DNA of 64,000 nucleotides from Colwellia sp. (lineage in GTDB: Bacteria > Pseudomonadota > Gammaproteobacteria > Enterobacterales > Alteromonadaceae): assembly GCA_013215385.1 (NCBI GenBank), contig JABSOY010000010.1, forward strand, positions 62,001-126,000, written 5' to 3'. The notes under the pieces were generated by a model. That model searched no databases. It was given only the letters and a program-made list of their open reading frames with translations, and was not told the origin of the DNA. A program made the translations under genes and the position numbers. Of this stretch, positions 1-9,214 are shown in pieces (the first letter of the stretch is position 1; every line of letters starts with the position of its first letter).

Positions 1-669
1 TCATCACTTGAAAGTTCAATTGATAACTTAATAAATGTAGACTCTTCAAATTCGTTATTTAAACGAGTTTTGCCCGGCTCTGCTCAAGAAAGCTATCTAT
101 ACCTCAAAATCACCGGTGATAACCGGGCCGGTGCTCGTATGCCATTGGGGCAGCCTGCACTTGATGAGCAAACTATTTCCGCAATTAAACAATGGATAGA
201 TGAAGGAGCGGTGATCCCACAAAATACTGCAAACATGGCAAAAATCAACCGAGCAGTAGTCACTATGGTAACGTTTAAAGAGAATGTATCTGAAGAAAAT
301 GTTGCCGACCTTATTAGTAAAAATGATTATATATGGCGAGAAAAAAATGCAATAACGATAGTTTTTTGGTTTAACAAAGCAATGAATTTCGCCAACTTAA
401 CTAATGATCAAATACTTGTTAACAGTTTTAAAGGTTCCCTATCATCGGATTATTCGACGTTGGTTTCCAATGAGCAAATTTCAATTAATGTTATTAACGA
501 CCAGAGCATACAAGTGAGTGTGCAGGGGTTAGATCGCGATATCATCAAGCTAATAATTCGCTTAAATGAAAGCAGTATCGCAACTATGGTTACTCAACAA
601 GGGCAAATTATAGATGGTGATAATAACGGCATTGAAGGAGGAGTATTTTATTATGAATTTTATTTATAA
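1..669 (+). CDS. C-terminal part of a secreted cytochrome-like protein (5' end outside window)
   Basis: The reading frame is open from the first base of the window, so this is the 3' part of a longer gene; the only in-window start-like codon (TTG at 70) falls inside a conserved block. The visible N-terminal part, LPGSAQESYLYLKITGD then RMPLGQPAL and IKQWIDEGA, is the typical C-terminal stretch of planctomycete-type cytochrome c domains (PSCyt1-like). The haem CxxCH itself would lie upstream and cannot be seen. The last ~130 residues look like an extracellular beta-sandwich ending in DGDNNGIEGG, a pattern common in Ig-like repeats; this part is inference. It overlaps the next gene by 17 bp, so the two are probably co-translated and may act together at the cell envelope. 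Confidence 0.6.
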   Translation, partial: SSLESSIDNLINVDSSNSLFKRVLPGSAQESYLYLKITGDNRAGARMPLGQPALDEQTISAIKQWIDEGAVIPQNTANMAKINRAVVTMVTFKENVSEENVADLISKNDYIWREKNAITIVFWFNKAMNFANLTNDQILVNSFKGSLSSDYSTLVSNEQISINVINDQSIQVSVQGLDRDIIKLIIRLNESSIATMVTQQGQIIDGDNNGIEGGVFYYEFYL

Positions 670-1768
670 ACGAATAACCCCAGTAATAATATTATCGGCA
701 GTCATAGCATTTACTTTTAGTATTGCAGCACAAGCCGAGGTGTACTTAGCCATTAAAAATAACCTTGCATGCAGCGCATGCCACGTGAATCCAATTGGCG
801 GTGGTTTGCGAAATGATTTTGGTAGAATTTACGGACAAACAGTATTACCCAGTAAAACGCAACAATTTGATAGTAAAACATTGGCTAAATTAACACAATT
901 CTTGACCCTTGGTACTGATGCTCGTTTTAACGCGAGTTATCAAAAAAATGAAGCCGAAACTAGCAAAGGATTTTCAACGGAAAGTGCGCAGATTTACTTA
1001 CATTTTAGCATCCTTGAAACAGGTTTATCTTTTTATGTTGATGAACAAGTAGCACCCGGAAGTGCCATTAACCGTGAAGCTTTTGTAATGTATAACTTTG
1101 CTGAAAAGTCATCATTACAAGGGAACTATTTAAAAGCAGGCAAGTTATTTATTCCGTATGGATTACGCATTGAAGATGACAGTGCTTTCATTCGCCAAGT
1201 CACCGGTATGAACTTTGATAATAGCGACAATGGCATCGAGTATGGTGGTAATTTTGGAAAAACCACCGTAAACCTTTACTTGGCTAACGGCACGAGTCAA
1301 GCAACTAATAACGACGATAGTTTGTTATACGGTACTCGAATAGAACATCTGTTTCCACATTTCAGATTAGGTGCTAGTGCAATGCTAAATGACGGCGACC
1401 ACCAAACGAAAATGTTTAATGTGTTTGCAGGGACTCAATGGCGGAATATTGGACTGTTAGCCGAAGTAGACTATATCAATTTAGAGGCTGCTAATACTTT
1501 TACTAAACAAGATATTAGTCAACTGGTAGGTTTAATTGAAATGAATTATCAGTGGCGAAAAGGTTGGAACTTTAAATTAACCGCCGAGTATTTTGACCCA
1601 GATAATGACGTCGATGAAAATGAACAAACACGATATTCTTTTATTACCGAGTATACGCCACTCTCAAATATTCAACTACGTTTAGGCATTAGAGTTAAGC
1701 AAGATATCCCCCAAATACCTGAACAAAACTATGACGTCATCTTTTTACAAAGCCACTTTTATTTTTAA
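653..1768 (+). CDS. Outer-membrane beta-barrel protein with N-terminal CxxCH haem-binding site
   Basis: I place the start at ATG 653 because AAGGAGGAG (635-643) lies 9 bases upstream and a clean signal peptide follows (cleavage near AQA-EVY). The product is 371 residues. Just after the signal peptide comes LACSACHVN, a c-type haem attachment motif, followed by GGGLRNDFGRIYG. The remainder is rich in alternating aromatic and polar beta strands and ends in FYF, as expected of an outer-membrane barrel terminating in an aromatic residue. I infer a porin-like barrel with a periplasmic single-haem segment. Its 17-bp overlap with a cytochrome-like gene supports a joint redox or transport role. Substrate and direction of electron flow are unknown. 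Confidence 0.65.
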   Translation: MNFIYKRITPVIILSAVIAFTFSIAAQAEVYLAIKNNLACSACHVNPIGGGLRNDFGRIYGQTVLPSKTQQFDSKTLAKLTQFLTLGTDARFNASYQKNEAETSKGFSTESAQIYLHFSILETGLSFYVDEQVAPGSAINREAFVMYNFAEKSSLQGNYLKAGKLFIPYGLRIEDDSAFIRQVTGMNFDNSDNGIEYGGNFGKTTVNLYLANGTSQATNNDDSLLYGTRIEHLFPHFRLGASAMLNDGDHQTKMFNVFAGTQWRNIGLLAEVDYINLEAANTFTKQDISQLVGLIEMNYQWRKGWNFKLTAEYFDPDNDVDENEQTRYSFITEYTPLSNIQLRLGIRVKQDIPQIPEQNYDVIFLQSHFYF

Positions 1769-1806
1769 CTGTCTTTTTAATTGTGACCAGCCTATGATTT
1801 ACTAGG

Positions 1807-1836
1807 TTGAAATATATGAAACTTTCATTTTATCAA
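1807..1836 (+). promoter_or_regulatory. Candidate promoter of the ECF sigma operon with a 13-bp palindrome in the spacer
   Basis: TTGAAA (1807-1812) and TATCAA (1831-1836) sit 18 bp apart, 30 bases before the sigma gene. The spacer contains the perfect palindrome ATGAAACTTTCAT (1816-1828). The hexamers are only moderate matches to the sigma70 consensus, so this is tentative. The palindrome could be an operator. Confidence 0.3.
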
Positions 1837-1865
1837 GATGATAAACCAACAAGGAAAATATTACT

Positions 1866-2468
1866 TTGACTGAGCAAAATACCAAAGTAAAAGAGCAAAG
1901 TCGTAACGGTGGTGACAAGTTAGCGTGTTTACTACAATTATGCCAACAAGGTGATAAACAAGCTTTTAGTGAACTTTATCAACTAACTGCGGCTCGTCTC
2001 AATGGTATTGCCTATCGTATTACTCGTCATGTTGATAGTGCTAACGAAGTGTTACAGGAAGCTTTTATACAGGTTTGGCAAAATTGCGACAGTTATAATA
2101 TTGATAAAAGTGAAGTATTCACTTGGTTAGCCTCAATTGTTCGCTATCGCGCTTATGATCGATTGCGCTATGACCAAAGGCGTCACCAAAAGGATATGGT
2201 GCAATTTAATGAAATGGAATTAACACCGCAACAGTTAGAAAATATAAACCAATACTCTGCACAAGTGGGCTTAGATAAACACAGTGAACAACTGCTAAAT
2301 AACTGTTTAGCAAAACTTGAGCAAAAACAAAGTCAAAGTATTTTAATGGCTTATTTATATGGCTATAGCCGTGAGGACATTGCTCACTATTTTGATACGC
2401 CTATTAATACCATAAAATCTTGGATCCGTCGTGGCTTAGGGAGGTTACAGTTATGTCTGAACAATTAA
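1866..2468 (+). CDS. ECF-family RNA polymerase sigma factor
   Basis: A 200-residue sigma70-family protein of extracytoplasmic-function type. Region 2 covers about residues 30-100 (ALYQLTAARL-like helix, then ANEVLQEAFIQVWQN and FTWLASIVRYRAYDRLR). Region 4 covers about 140-195, with the helix-turn-helix SREDIAHYFDTPINTIKSWI. It starts at TTG 1866, with AAGGAA at 1851-1856 at good spacing; no ATG gives a complete region 2. It overlaps the downstream anti-sigma gene by 16 bp, the usual arrangement for co-regulated pairs of the SigK/RskA kind. Its regulon cannot be read from the window, but the third gene of the unit, a porin, is a likely target. Confidence 0.9.
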   Translation: MTEQNTKVKEQSRNGGDKLACLLQLCQQGDKQAFSELYQLTAARLNGIAYRITRHVDSANEVLQEAFIQVWQNCDSYNIDKSEVFTWLASIVRYRAYDRLRYDQRRHQKDMVQFNEMELTPQQLENINQYSAQVGLDKHSEQLLNNCLAKLEQKQSQSILMAYLYGYSREDIAHYFDTPINTIKSWIRRGLGRLQLCLNN

Positions 2469-3292
2469 CTTCCCATGCGCTATTTTCATCAAAAATACCT
2501 GAACGTTATAAAAACGTCCAAATAATTGGCCATTTAGCGAGCCAATATGTGCTTGGGACGTTAACACGCCATGTTCATCAATGCGTTGAGAAGCAGGCTG
2601 TTTATAACGAGGCCTTAGCTCAGCGTATTGAGTATTGGCAAACACGATTTGTTCCTCTTGATCAGCAAACCAAAGAACTCCCTCCCAGTGAACAGGTTTG
2701 GCAAAATATCGCTAATGCGATTGAAATAACTGAAAAATCAAAAGCGGTGGCAACTAAAATAGAGCCGGATTCCAGTAATGAAGCCGGTTTAATTCACTTT
2801 TTTAGTTCATCACTTAAATCATGGTTAACGATACCGGCAACACGCTATGTCAGCGTTTTTTCATTCGCGATCTTAGCCGTATTGGTGTTACTTATAAGCA
2901 AGCCTTTTGAACAGAATAATGATCCTCTTAGTTATGTGGCAGTATTGACCGAACCAGACGGTAAAGCACATTTAGTGGCAACTACCTATGGCGAATCGAA
3001 AAAATTAATCGTTAATGTTGTCGGTACACCTATGATTGGTGATCATCAATCTTTAGAGTTGTGGGTCGTGTCTAAATCAGACTCTGAAGCTAGAAGTTTA
3101 GGGGTTATTTCTACCGGTAAAAAACTTATTGAACAACAATTAACAAACGCACAATGGCGCTTAATAAAGGACTCAGAGTCTTTAATTGTTACTATTGAAG
3201 AGGTTGGCGGCTCTGCCATCGGTGAACCCAGTAGTCTAATAGTTTCTCGTGGTTTATGTGTGCGTTTACAAGAGTGGGAAAACGATGTTTGA
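2453..3292 (+). CDS. Anti-sigma factor, RskA-like, membrane-anchored
   Basis: I choose ATG 2453 because AGGGAGG (2438-2444) lies just upstream; the product is 279 residues. The cytoplasmic N-terminal part has the family pattern LASQYVLGTLTRHV...YNEALAQRIEYWQTRFVPLD. One transmembrane helix follows at about residues 132-152 (VSVFSFAILAVLVLLIS). The periplasmic C-terminal domain carries the RskA-like end (SLELWVVSKSDSEARSLGVI, then EEVGGSAIGEPSSLIVSRG). By family, it holds the ECF sigma factor at the membrane until a signal releases it. It overlaps the sigma gene upstream and the porin gene downstream (8 bp), so all three appear translationally coupled. Confidence 0.85.
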   Translation: MSEQLTSHALFSSKIPERYKNVQIIGHLASQYVLGTLTRHVHQCVEKQAVYNEALAQRIEYWQTRFVPLDQQTKELPPSEQVWQNIANAIEITEKSKAVATKIEPDSSNEAGLIHFFSSSLKSWLTIPATRYVSVFSFAILAVLVLLISKPFEQNNDPLSYVAVLTEPDGKAHLVATTYGESKKLIVNVVGTPMIGDHQSLELWVVSKSDSEARSLGVISTGKKLIEQQLTNAQWRLIKDSESLIVTIEEVGGSAIGEPSSLIVSRGLCVRLQEWENDV

Positions 3293-4607
3293 TTTTTATG
3301 CACTTAAGGATGTATGTAATGACCGAGCTGATTTCACCTTGAAGAGAATGGCTTATACCGTTTTTGTTTCGTTATTATTTAGCTTCGCTTGTTCAAATAA
3401 TGTGCTAGCGGTGGGAATTCCAGGTGAGTATGAATTAGGTATGCGTACTCGTTTTCAGCAAGTAAATGATAATTGGCTAGGGGATGCTCATGCCTTTACT
3501 ACGCGAATAAAGCTAACCTCGAATTTTACTTTAGATAAAAACGAACAATGGCAATTATTGTTAGAGCCTAATTATGTCTACGCTTTTAATGATGGTGATT
3601 ATAATTCAGTTACCGTGAAAAAATCAACATCGCCTATTCCTGATCCAAAAGGTTTTAATTGGAGTAAAATTAATCTTCAATATGATAGTGATGATAATTG
3701 GCAATTGATATTTGGTCGCCAAACGTTGGCGTTTGATAATGAGCGTTTTGTAGGCGAAATTGAATTTTGGCAAACACCACAAAGTTTTGATGCGCTTAAG
3801 TTTGATTACAATGATCAACTCAACTGGCATGTACAGTATGCATATAGCAATAAAGTTCATCGAATTTTCGGACAAGACTCCACAGCTATGATACCTAAAG
3901 ATGATATTCGCTATGGTTTAACTGAAAAGCGTCCAGCTAATGAACTAGGTGAACACCGTATAGCCGCACATTTAGTGAATGTAGAATATAAAACCGAAGA
4001 TGATCTTTCGATCGTTGGTTATGGTTACTTTCTTGAAAATAATGATCTTGCAAGGTTCTCAACCAATACCTTTGGTGTGCGAATTAGTGATGAGTTTAAG
4101 CCAAACAAATTTAAATACCGCTATACAGTCGAATTTGCTACACAACAAGATACTGACAATAATCAGGTAAGTTATCAAGCATGGTATAGTTTACTACAGG
4201 CTGGTGTTCAGTATAAAAGTCATAGAATGGAGTTGAGCCAAGAAATACTTAGTGAAGATAATATGCAAGGTTTTATCACACCATTAGGAACTAACCATAA
4301 ATTTCAAGGTTGGGCTGATATTTTTACCGGTTACGGTATGCAAAGTGGCTTGCGAGATCAATATCTAACTTATCAAGGTCGACATAAAAAATTACGCTGG
4401 CGGAGTGTTTATCACGTTTATAAAAATTATCAAAATGGCAATGTTGTTGGTAGTGAATTAGATTTTGAATTAGCCTTTCGTGCGACGAGAAAGTGGGAGT
4501 TTAAGCTCGTTTTTGCAGATTATCGTGTTAAGCATGGCTTGCACTATTTTGCTAAAGCAAATAATGATTTAACTACTTGGTTTGCATCGGTAGCTTATAA
4601 AATTTAA
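3285..4607 (+). CDS. Outer-membrane porin of the alginate-export-like (Alginate_exp) type
   Basis: Starting at ATG 3285 (overlapping the anti-sigma stop by 8 bp) the protein is 440 residues, but ATG 3348 would give a more ordinary signal peptide (MAYTVFVSLLFSFACSNNVLA); the start is therefore uncertain. The mature part is a long run of amphipathic beta strands. The signature IFGRQTLAFDNERFVG followed by WQTPQSFDALKF is typical of the Alginate_exp/OprE-like porin family. Despite the family name, nothing here shows alginate as substrate. Being third in a sigma/anti-sigma unit, it is likely induced by that sigma factor. The C-terminus ends in a strand (WFASVAYKI), as for an outer-membrane barrel. 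Confidence 0.7.
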   Translation: MFDFYALKDVCNDRADFTLKRMAYTVFVSLLFSFACSNNVLAVGIPGEYELGMRTRFQQVNDNWLGDAHAFTTRIKLTSNFTLDKNEQWQLLLEPNYVYAFNDGDYNSVTVKKSTSPIPDPKGFNWSKINLQYDSDDNWQLIFGRQTLAFDNERFVGEIEFWQTPQSFDALKFDYNDQLNWHVQYAYSNKVHRIFGQDSTAMIPKDDIRYGLTEKRPANELGEHRIAAHLVNVEYKTEDDLSIVGYGYFLENNDLARFSTNTFGVRISDEFKPNKFKYRYTVEFATQQDTDNNQVSYQAWYSLLQAGVQYKSHRMELSQEILSEDNMQGFITPLGTNHKFQGWADIFTGYGMQSGLRDQYLTYQGRHKKLRWRSVYHVYKNYQNGNVVGSELDFELAFRATRKWEFKLVFADYRVKHGLHYFAKANNDLTTWFASVAYKI

Positions 4608-4617
4608 GACGAGGGAT

Positions 4618-5259
4618 TTACTTCCAATCATCGGCATTACCATCATGTATAATAGTAATGCCCTCTAGTGCATCGTACCTATCATAAACCTCATCAGGCA
4701 TGGGGTTTTGTCTTAATTCAATAAATTTAATATTAGGCAGACCTGCAACAACCAGGTCTTGAAGTTTGTTATCAAAAAAATAAGCTTTCTCAAGAGATAA
4801 CAGTGCAGAAATATCTAGTATTTTTAACTTGTTATTTGTTATACGAATTTTTTTGAGTTGACTCAAACCCTTAAAGTCAACAGTAACGAGTTTGTTTTTA
4901 AATAGGTATAAACTTTCTAAATGTAATAAACCGACAATATTGATGTTTACCAGCTTATTATTTGCAACATTCAAATGTTTGAGTTTTTTAAAGGGGCGAA
5001 GGTCGGCGTGAGTTAGGTGGTTATTGAATAGAGATAGTTTTTCTAAATTTATAAACATCTCTAGCCCTTCCAAAGTAGTGATATTCATGCCATGACATTT
5101 TAAACTGGTTAACTTTTCTACATTTGGTAAATGCATTTTTGTCGCGTTTTTTAAAATACATGTTGCGAGGTTTTTATCTTTAATATCAGATAGTTTTAGC
5201 GATGAATTAGCATAGGCAACATTTGAATTAAAGAGAAAAAAATATAGGTAAGCGAGCAT
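4618..5259 (-). CDS. Secreted leucine-rich-repeat protein
   Basis: From ATG 5259 the product is 213 residues with a hydrophobic signal segment ending ANVAYA-like (NSNVAYA-NSS). An upstream GTG at 5328 is in frame and would add 23 mostly hydrophobic residues, so the start is not settled. About six leucine-rich repeats of ~21 residues follow, such as LEKLSLFNNHLTHADLRPF, LKHLNVANNKLVNINIVGL and LESLYLFKNKLVTVDFKGL, with the LxxLxLxxNxL pattern of small bacterial LRRs. The protein is probably periplasmic or surface-exposed and binds another protein. It is convergent with the porin gene (10-bp gap). No function can be assigned. Confidence 0.7.
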   Translation of the reverse strand: MLAYLYFFLFNSNVAYANSSLKLSDIKDKNLATCILKNATKMHLPNVEKLTSLKCHGMNITTLEGLEMFINLEKLSLFNNHLTHADLRPFKKLKHLNVANNKLVNINIVGLLHLESLYLFKNKLVTVDFKGLSQLKKIRITNNKLKILDISALLSLEKAYFFDNKLQDLVVAGLPNIKFIELRQNPMPDEVYDRYDALEGITIIHDGNADDWK

Positions 5260-5328
5260 TAAAGCTTTTAAATAAAATAACAATTGAGGTATCACGTAAG
5301 CAACTGGAGTTATAGGAAATAATAACAC

Positions 5329-6772
5329 CTAATATAAATGACAATATCATTTCTTACAATGATGGAAATGTGCTTATTGTTAAATTTGGAACAAGAAATT
5401 ATATTTTTTACTCACTGACTTTGTCATTGCTTAAGGAATAAGAAAAGTGAAGTCGAGATTAATTTGTTACCCCCTTGCTTCTGCTGTTTCTCAAACTGTT
5501 TGGGGTTAGCCCTAAGTTTAGTCACCTTGCTAACTGGGATAATGTGTTTTGTCCGTTGTATCTAATACAGGGAATGAATCGTGTACTATTAAAAGTTCAA
5601 TAAAATGATATGACTCTATGCCTAGTTTGAATTAATAACGTCTGCTCTTACTTTTCAGGAGACTTCATTTGAAGTTGCTAGAATGACCTTGATGTGTAAA
5701 TTGTTGAAAACATTTTTCGACCAAATTAACTTTAATATGAAAAGAGTCTATGGAAGTTTTTTAGCTATGTTACAGGGGTTTAAAATAGGGTTTAGGTAAT
5801 TAACTTCGGCTGTTCTCATTCCTCGCCGCTTACGGCGTAAAGGACTTTTTTCGTATCTAATTAATATCTTTCTCTTTCCCTAGCAAATTTGAACTAAAGT
5901 GAAAGCCATGCAGGAAGGGGGATTTATTATCTATAAACCGTTGCCGGCTAGGTATGATTAACGACCGCATAATAACCTTAAAATTATGAACACGTCTTTG
6001 CAAATGGGCATAGTTGTCTTTATCTAGCTGTTTTTCTTTAAGCCAACTAATTTGTCTTACCCCGTTTTCGTGGACACACTATAATCGTTGTAGAGATACA
6101 ACAGGAGGTGTTTATGACTAAAGGTAAAAAATTATCAAGGTTAGCCCGCTGAGTTTAAACGAATGGCGTTACTCAAAGCTTCTGAAGACAGTGTTACTGC
6201 TAACAATGTTTGTTCCTGCCGAATTTATGGTTAGATTTATATGAATTTATTCTGTTCACTTTATTTTGTTGTTACTGCTTCGATTTGAGACATGGTCGTT
6301 CGGAGAGGTCCTACCAGACAGGGTCTGATAGACACATGCAGTGTGATACACCGAATATCGGCTAAAATTCAATAGCAATGTCGGTAACGTTAACGCTAAT
6401 TGAGAAGAAGTTAAGGGTGTCAAAAAATTTCGTTCTGCAAGAGTGACTTACTAGAAACGCACGTTATCACTGTGTGTAAGCGTTTTCATTTTGAATTTTA
6501 TTTGTTAAAATGCCGACGTATTTAATAAGCTAGCGCTATTTTATGGAAGATTAAACTACTCTTGAAGTTCTGCTAGTTAATTGCATACAACCGATGACGG
6601 AACCTTTTTTATTCAGCTATTTTCTCGTATTTGATCCAGAAAGGTTTTAGTCGTCAACCGACAATTATTGAAAAATAGGTATATTTAACTGACCGATAAG
6701 GTGTTTTTAAAATATCACCGTATAATTTCAGTAGCTCATATTTAAGAATAACCTCAAAATCAGAGAACTTTA
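5329..6772. other. 1.4-kb region without intact genes
   Basis: No open frame of reasonable length or coding character is seen on either strand. The stretch holds a short hairpin CGCCGCTTACGGCG near 5824-5837 and a possible IS3-type transposase remnant near 6060-6235. The last ~250 bp should contain the promoter of the chemoreceptor gene, but I cannot pick one confidently. Confidence 0.6.
6060..6235 (+). mobile_element. Possible decayed left end of an IS3-type element (orfA remnant)
   Basis: The stretch starts with CCCCGTTTTCGTGGACAC, which looks like the terminal inverted repeat of IS3-family elements. A strong RBS (AGGAGG at 6102-6107) and ATGACTAAAGGTAAAAAA at 6115 follow. The first frame stops quickly; after a shift of one base the next frame reads PAEFKRMALLKASEDSVTANN, which resembles the start of OrfA transposase HTH domains (xxEFKRxAVxLA). 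No second end and no orfB remain. The family call is inference from motif resemblance. Confidence 0.3.
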
Positions 6773-8776
6773 ATGCTATTAGTAAAATCTTCATTAGTTA
6801 AACGCCTTGTTATCGGCATAGGTACTGTTACTTCCTTATTATTAATATTTGTTTCAATCTTACTTATTAACGAAATGAGCAAAGTGAATCGAAATAAAAT
6901 AAATGATGGTATTGCACAGGTGGTTGCATTGGAGTCTGAGCGAGTAAAAAGTTTAATGACCAACGGCTATAAAGTGCTTAAAACATCATTTAGCGCGCCA
7001 ACTGTACGTTCCTGGATAGAAAGCAGGGAGGAAATGTGGCAAGAAATCGTTCAAATGCAGGAATATCAGACGACTAATCGATACTTAAAAAATATAGTTG
7101 AAAACGAAAGTACGGTTACTTCCTTATTTTATTCACCTGAAAAAACACGTGAATATTGGGATGAAAATGGTCGTATACCAAAACATATTATGGTCAGACC
7201 AATAACTGAAATGGGTTGGTGGTCCATGACAAAGAAACATCAAAGTCCGGTTGTTAATGAGCCTTTTGCCGATAGTCGTTCAGGGATAGTTTCAGCAGCA
7301 ATTAGTATGCCTATTTATGATTCAAGTGGTGATTGGATAGCAATTGCTGGTTTAGATATTCCTCTGGAAACAATACAAAACTCCATTGCTAATAAAACTA
7401 AATTTGAGGGTAAAGGGGAAGCTTTTCTTTTTGAAGCTAATGGCAATCTTATTTTGTTACCTGGAGGTAAAGCACCATCAAAAGATCTTCGAACGTTAGA
7501 TAATTTAGATATGCAAGAAGGTAATCTTGGTTTCTCTAAAATGGGCGAAATGCAGGGGAATATCGAACGATTTGAAATTCTTTGGAATAATGAACCACAC
7601 ATGGTCACAGTCGCTAAACTCACCATGAGTGAACCCTTTTTATCATGGCGATTAGCGTTGATTTTCCCGATGGCAGAAATTGAAAAACCGATAGAAGAGA
7701 TGACAATTGAACTTATTATTACTTCAGCTTTATTGATAATCATAATAACTATTGCTTTATATGTTCTGGTGCAAAGAGGTTTAAGTCCCTTAAATGAAAT
7801 AGGTGATGCTATGTCGAGAATTGTATCGGGTGATGGTGATCTGACTCAACGTTTAGACATAAAGTATCATGATGAAGTAGGGCGTTTGGCTGGTTTATTC
7901 AATCAATTTGTTGAAAACATTCAGCAATTAGTTCAAGAAAGTGTTCATGTTTCTTCTCAAGTAAAAGAGGCGAGCGAAAACTTATATCAAATGATGGACA
8001 GAGCTGATCAAGCCGTTGAATCACAAAACTCAGAACTTGATATGATATCTGCAGCTACTACGGAAATGTCATATACAGTAGACGAAATATGTGACAGTGC
8101 TGAAACTACAAGACAGGCAACTGAGTCGGCAAAGTCAAATGTACAGAATGGTTTAGAGCTAGTAACCAGTGCTAATTTACAAATTAATCAGTTAGCGGAC
8201 AGTGTTATGAATGCTGAAGAGTTAGTTAATGAGCTTGAAATAAGTTCTCAACGAATAGGTGGCGTTTTAGATGTCATTGGAAAAATAGCAGATCAAACAA
8301 ACTTATTGGCATTAAATGCGGCTATTGAAGCTGCACGCGCTGGGGAAAATGGTCGGGGTTTTGCTGTTGTTGCCGATGAAGTAAGAACGCTTGCCAGCCA
8401 AACTCAAGAGTCGACAGCCAATATTCAAAGCATTATTAATACTCTGCATAACTCCACGTCACAAGTATTAGCGGTTATGACAGAAAACAAAAAATTGGCT
8501 AAGGTTAGTGTTCAGCACGCCAGTGAGATCAGTGTGCAATTTGATAGCCTTAATGAGCAAATTATCGGTATTCAGGAGCAAAGTATCCATAGTGCGGAAT
8601 CGACTTCGCAACAGTCGACAGCATTGGAAGATGTTTCTAAAAACTTGGTTAAAACAAAGGATCTTTCGGGAAATACTTTAGCTATCATGCATCAAGCGAA
8701 AGAAGCTAGTTTACAACTCGCTGCTGAAAGTACAGATCTTCAGAAAACGCTCAATAAATTTAAATATCAATCATAA
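6773..8776 (+). CDS. Methyl-accepting chemotaxis protein with periplasmic Cache-type sensor
   Basis: A 667-residue transmembrane chemoreceptor. TM1 is at about residues 11-33. A large periplasmic region of ~280 residues follows with dCache-like features ([11 protein letters not shown]-like segment, then [20 protein letters not shown] and [13 protein letters not shown]). TM2 is at about 313-335 and a HAMP domain at about 336-390 ([27 protein letters not shown]). The cytoplasmic signalling hairpin is centred near 505-541 ([20 protein letters not shown], then [12 protein letters not shown]). It senses an extracellular ligand and signals through CheA/CheW to the flagellar motor. The ligand is unknown; it stands alone, as many chemoreceptors do. 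Confidence 0.93.
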   Translation: MLLVKSSLVKRLVIGIGTVTSLLLIFVSILLINEMSKVNRNKINDGIAQVVALESERVKSLMTNGYKVLKTSFSAPTVRSWIESREEMWQEIVQMQEYQTTNRYLKNIVENESTVTSLFYSPEKTREYWDENGRIPKHIMVRPITEMGWWSMTKKHQSPVVNEPFADSRSGIVSAAISMPIYDSSGDWIAIAGLDIPLETIQNSIANKTKFEGKGEAFLFEANGNLILLPGGKAPSKDLRTLDNLDMQEGNLGFSKMGEMQGNIERFEILWNNEPHMVTVAKLTMSEPFLSWRLALIFPMAEIEKPIEEMTIELIITSALLIIIITIALYVLVQRGLSPLNEIGDAMSRIVSGDGDLTQRLDIKYHDEVGRLAGLFNQFVENIQQLVQESVHVSSQVKEASENLYQMMDRADQAVESQNSELDMISAATTEMSYTVDEICDSAETTRQATESAKSNVQNGLELVTSANLQINQLADSVMNAEELVNELEISSQRIGGVLDVIGKIADQTNLLALNAAIEAARAGENGRGFAVVADEVRTLASQTQESTANIQSIINTLHNSTSQVLAVMTENKKLAKVSVQHASEISVQFDSLNEQIIGIQEQSIHSAESTSQQSTALEDVSKNLVKTKDLSGNTLAIMHQAKEASLQLAAESTDLQKTLNKFKYQS

Positions 8777-8856
8777 TTTTTGATGTGACTCCGCCAAATT
8801 ATAAAAAATAATGATTTATGCTATGTTCGAGCCATTTTAATGTTTTCAACCCATGC

Positions 8857-9035
8857 TCTTATTTCACAATATACTGATTGATTACGGTGTTGATGTTAAA
8901 AATAAAACAGACTTTTAGGATGGTATGCCAATTAAGGCTCACATGAAGTAGTTATGTGAAGAATTAGCAAAGCAGGGCGTATGGATACGCCTTCATTATG
9001 TTTATTCTTACCCGCACCTTGATAAAATTTTTCTC
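8857..9035 (+). pseudogene. Internal fragment of rimO (ribosomal protein S12 methylthiotransferase), decayed
   Basis: Read with one frame correction, this stretch matches the radical-SAM region of RimO: LISQ.T then [39 protein letters not shown] and YPHLDKI. There is a one-base shift near 8880, an in-frame TAG near 8917 where the family has tyrosine (YDG), and a second TAG near 8948 where it has glutamine. Sequence before and after shows no further similarity that I can see, so only about 60 codons survive. A working rimO must be elsewhere if the cell makes the enzyme. It sits between the chemoreceptor and a small membrane protein. Confidence 0.75.
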
Positions 9036-9214
9036 CACCTGTATTAACTGTTATATGTAACGATTTAACAGCTAATACAGCGAATATTTATCGCTTATCG
9101 GCAATTTTTTAAACTTTGCTATACTTAACTTTATAGGAATAAATGATGAGGCCAACTAAAGAGTGGCCTGATAGCTGGAACAATAATAGATAAATAACTT
9201 AAGTGGGGTTTATT

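Noticed and set aside
3285-4607. Alginate exporter
   Set aside because: The domain name fits the fold only; no alginate synthesis genes are near, and the neighbours are sigma and anti-sigma factors.
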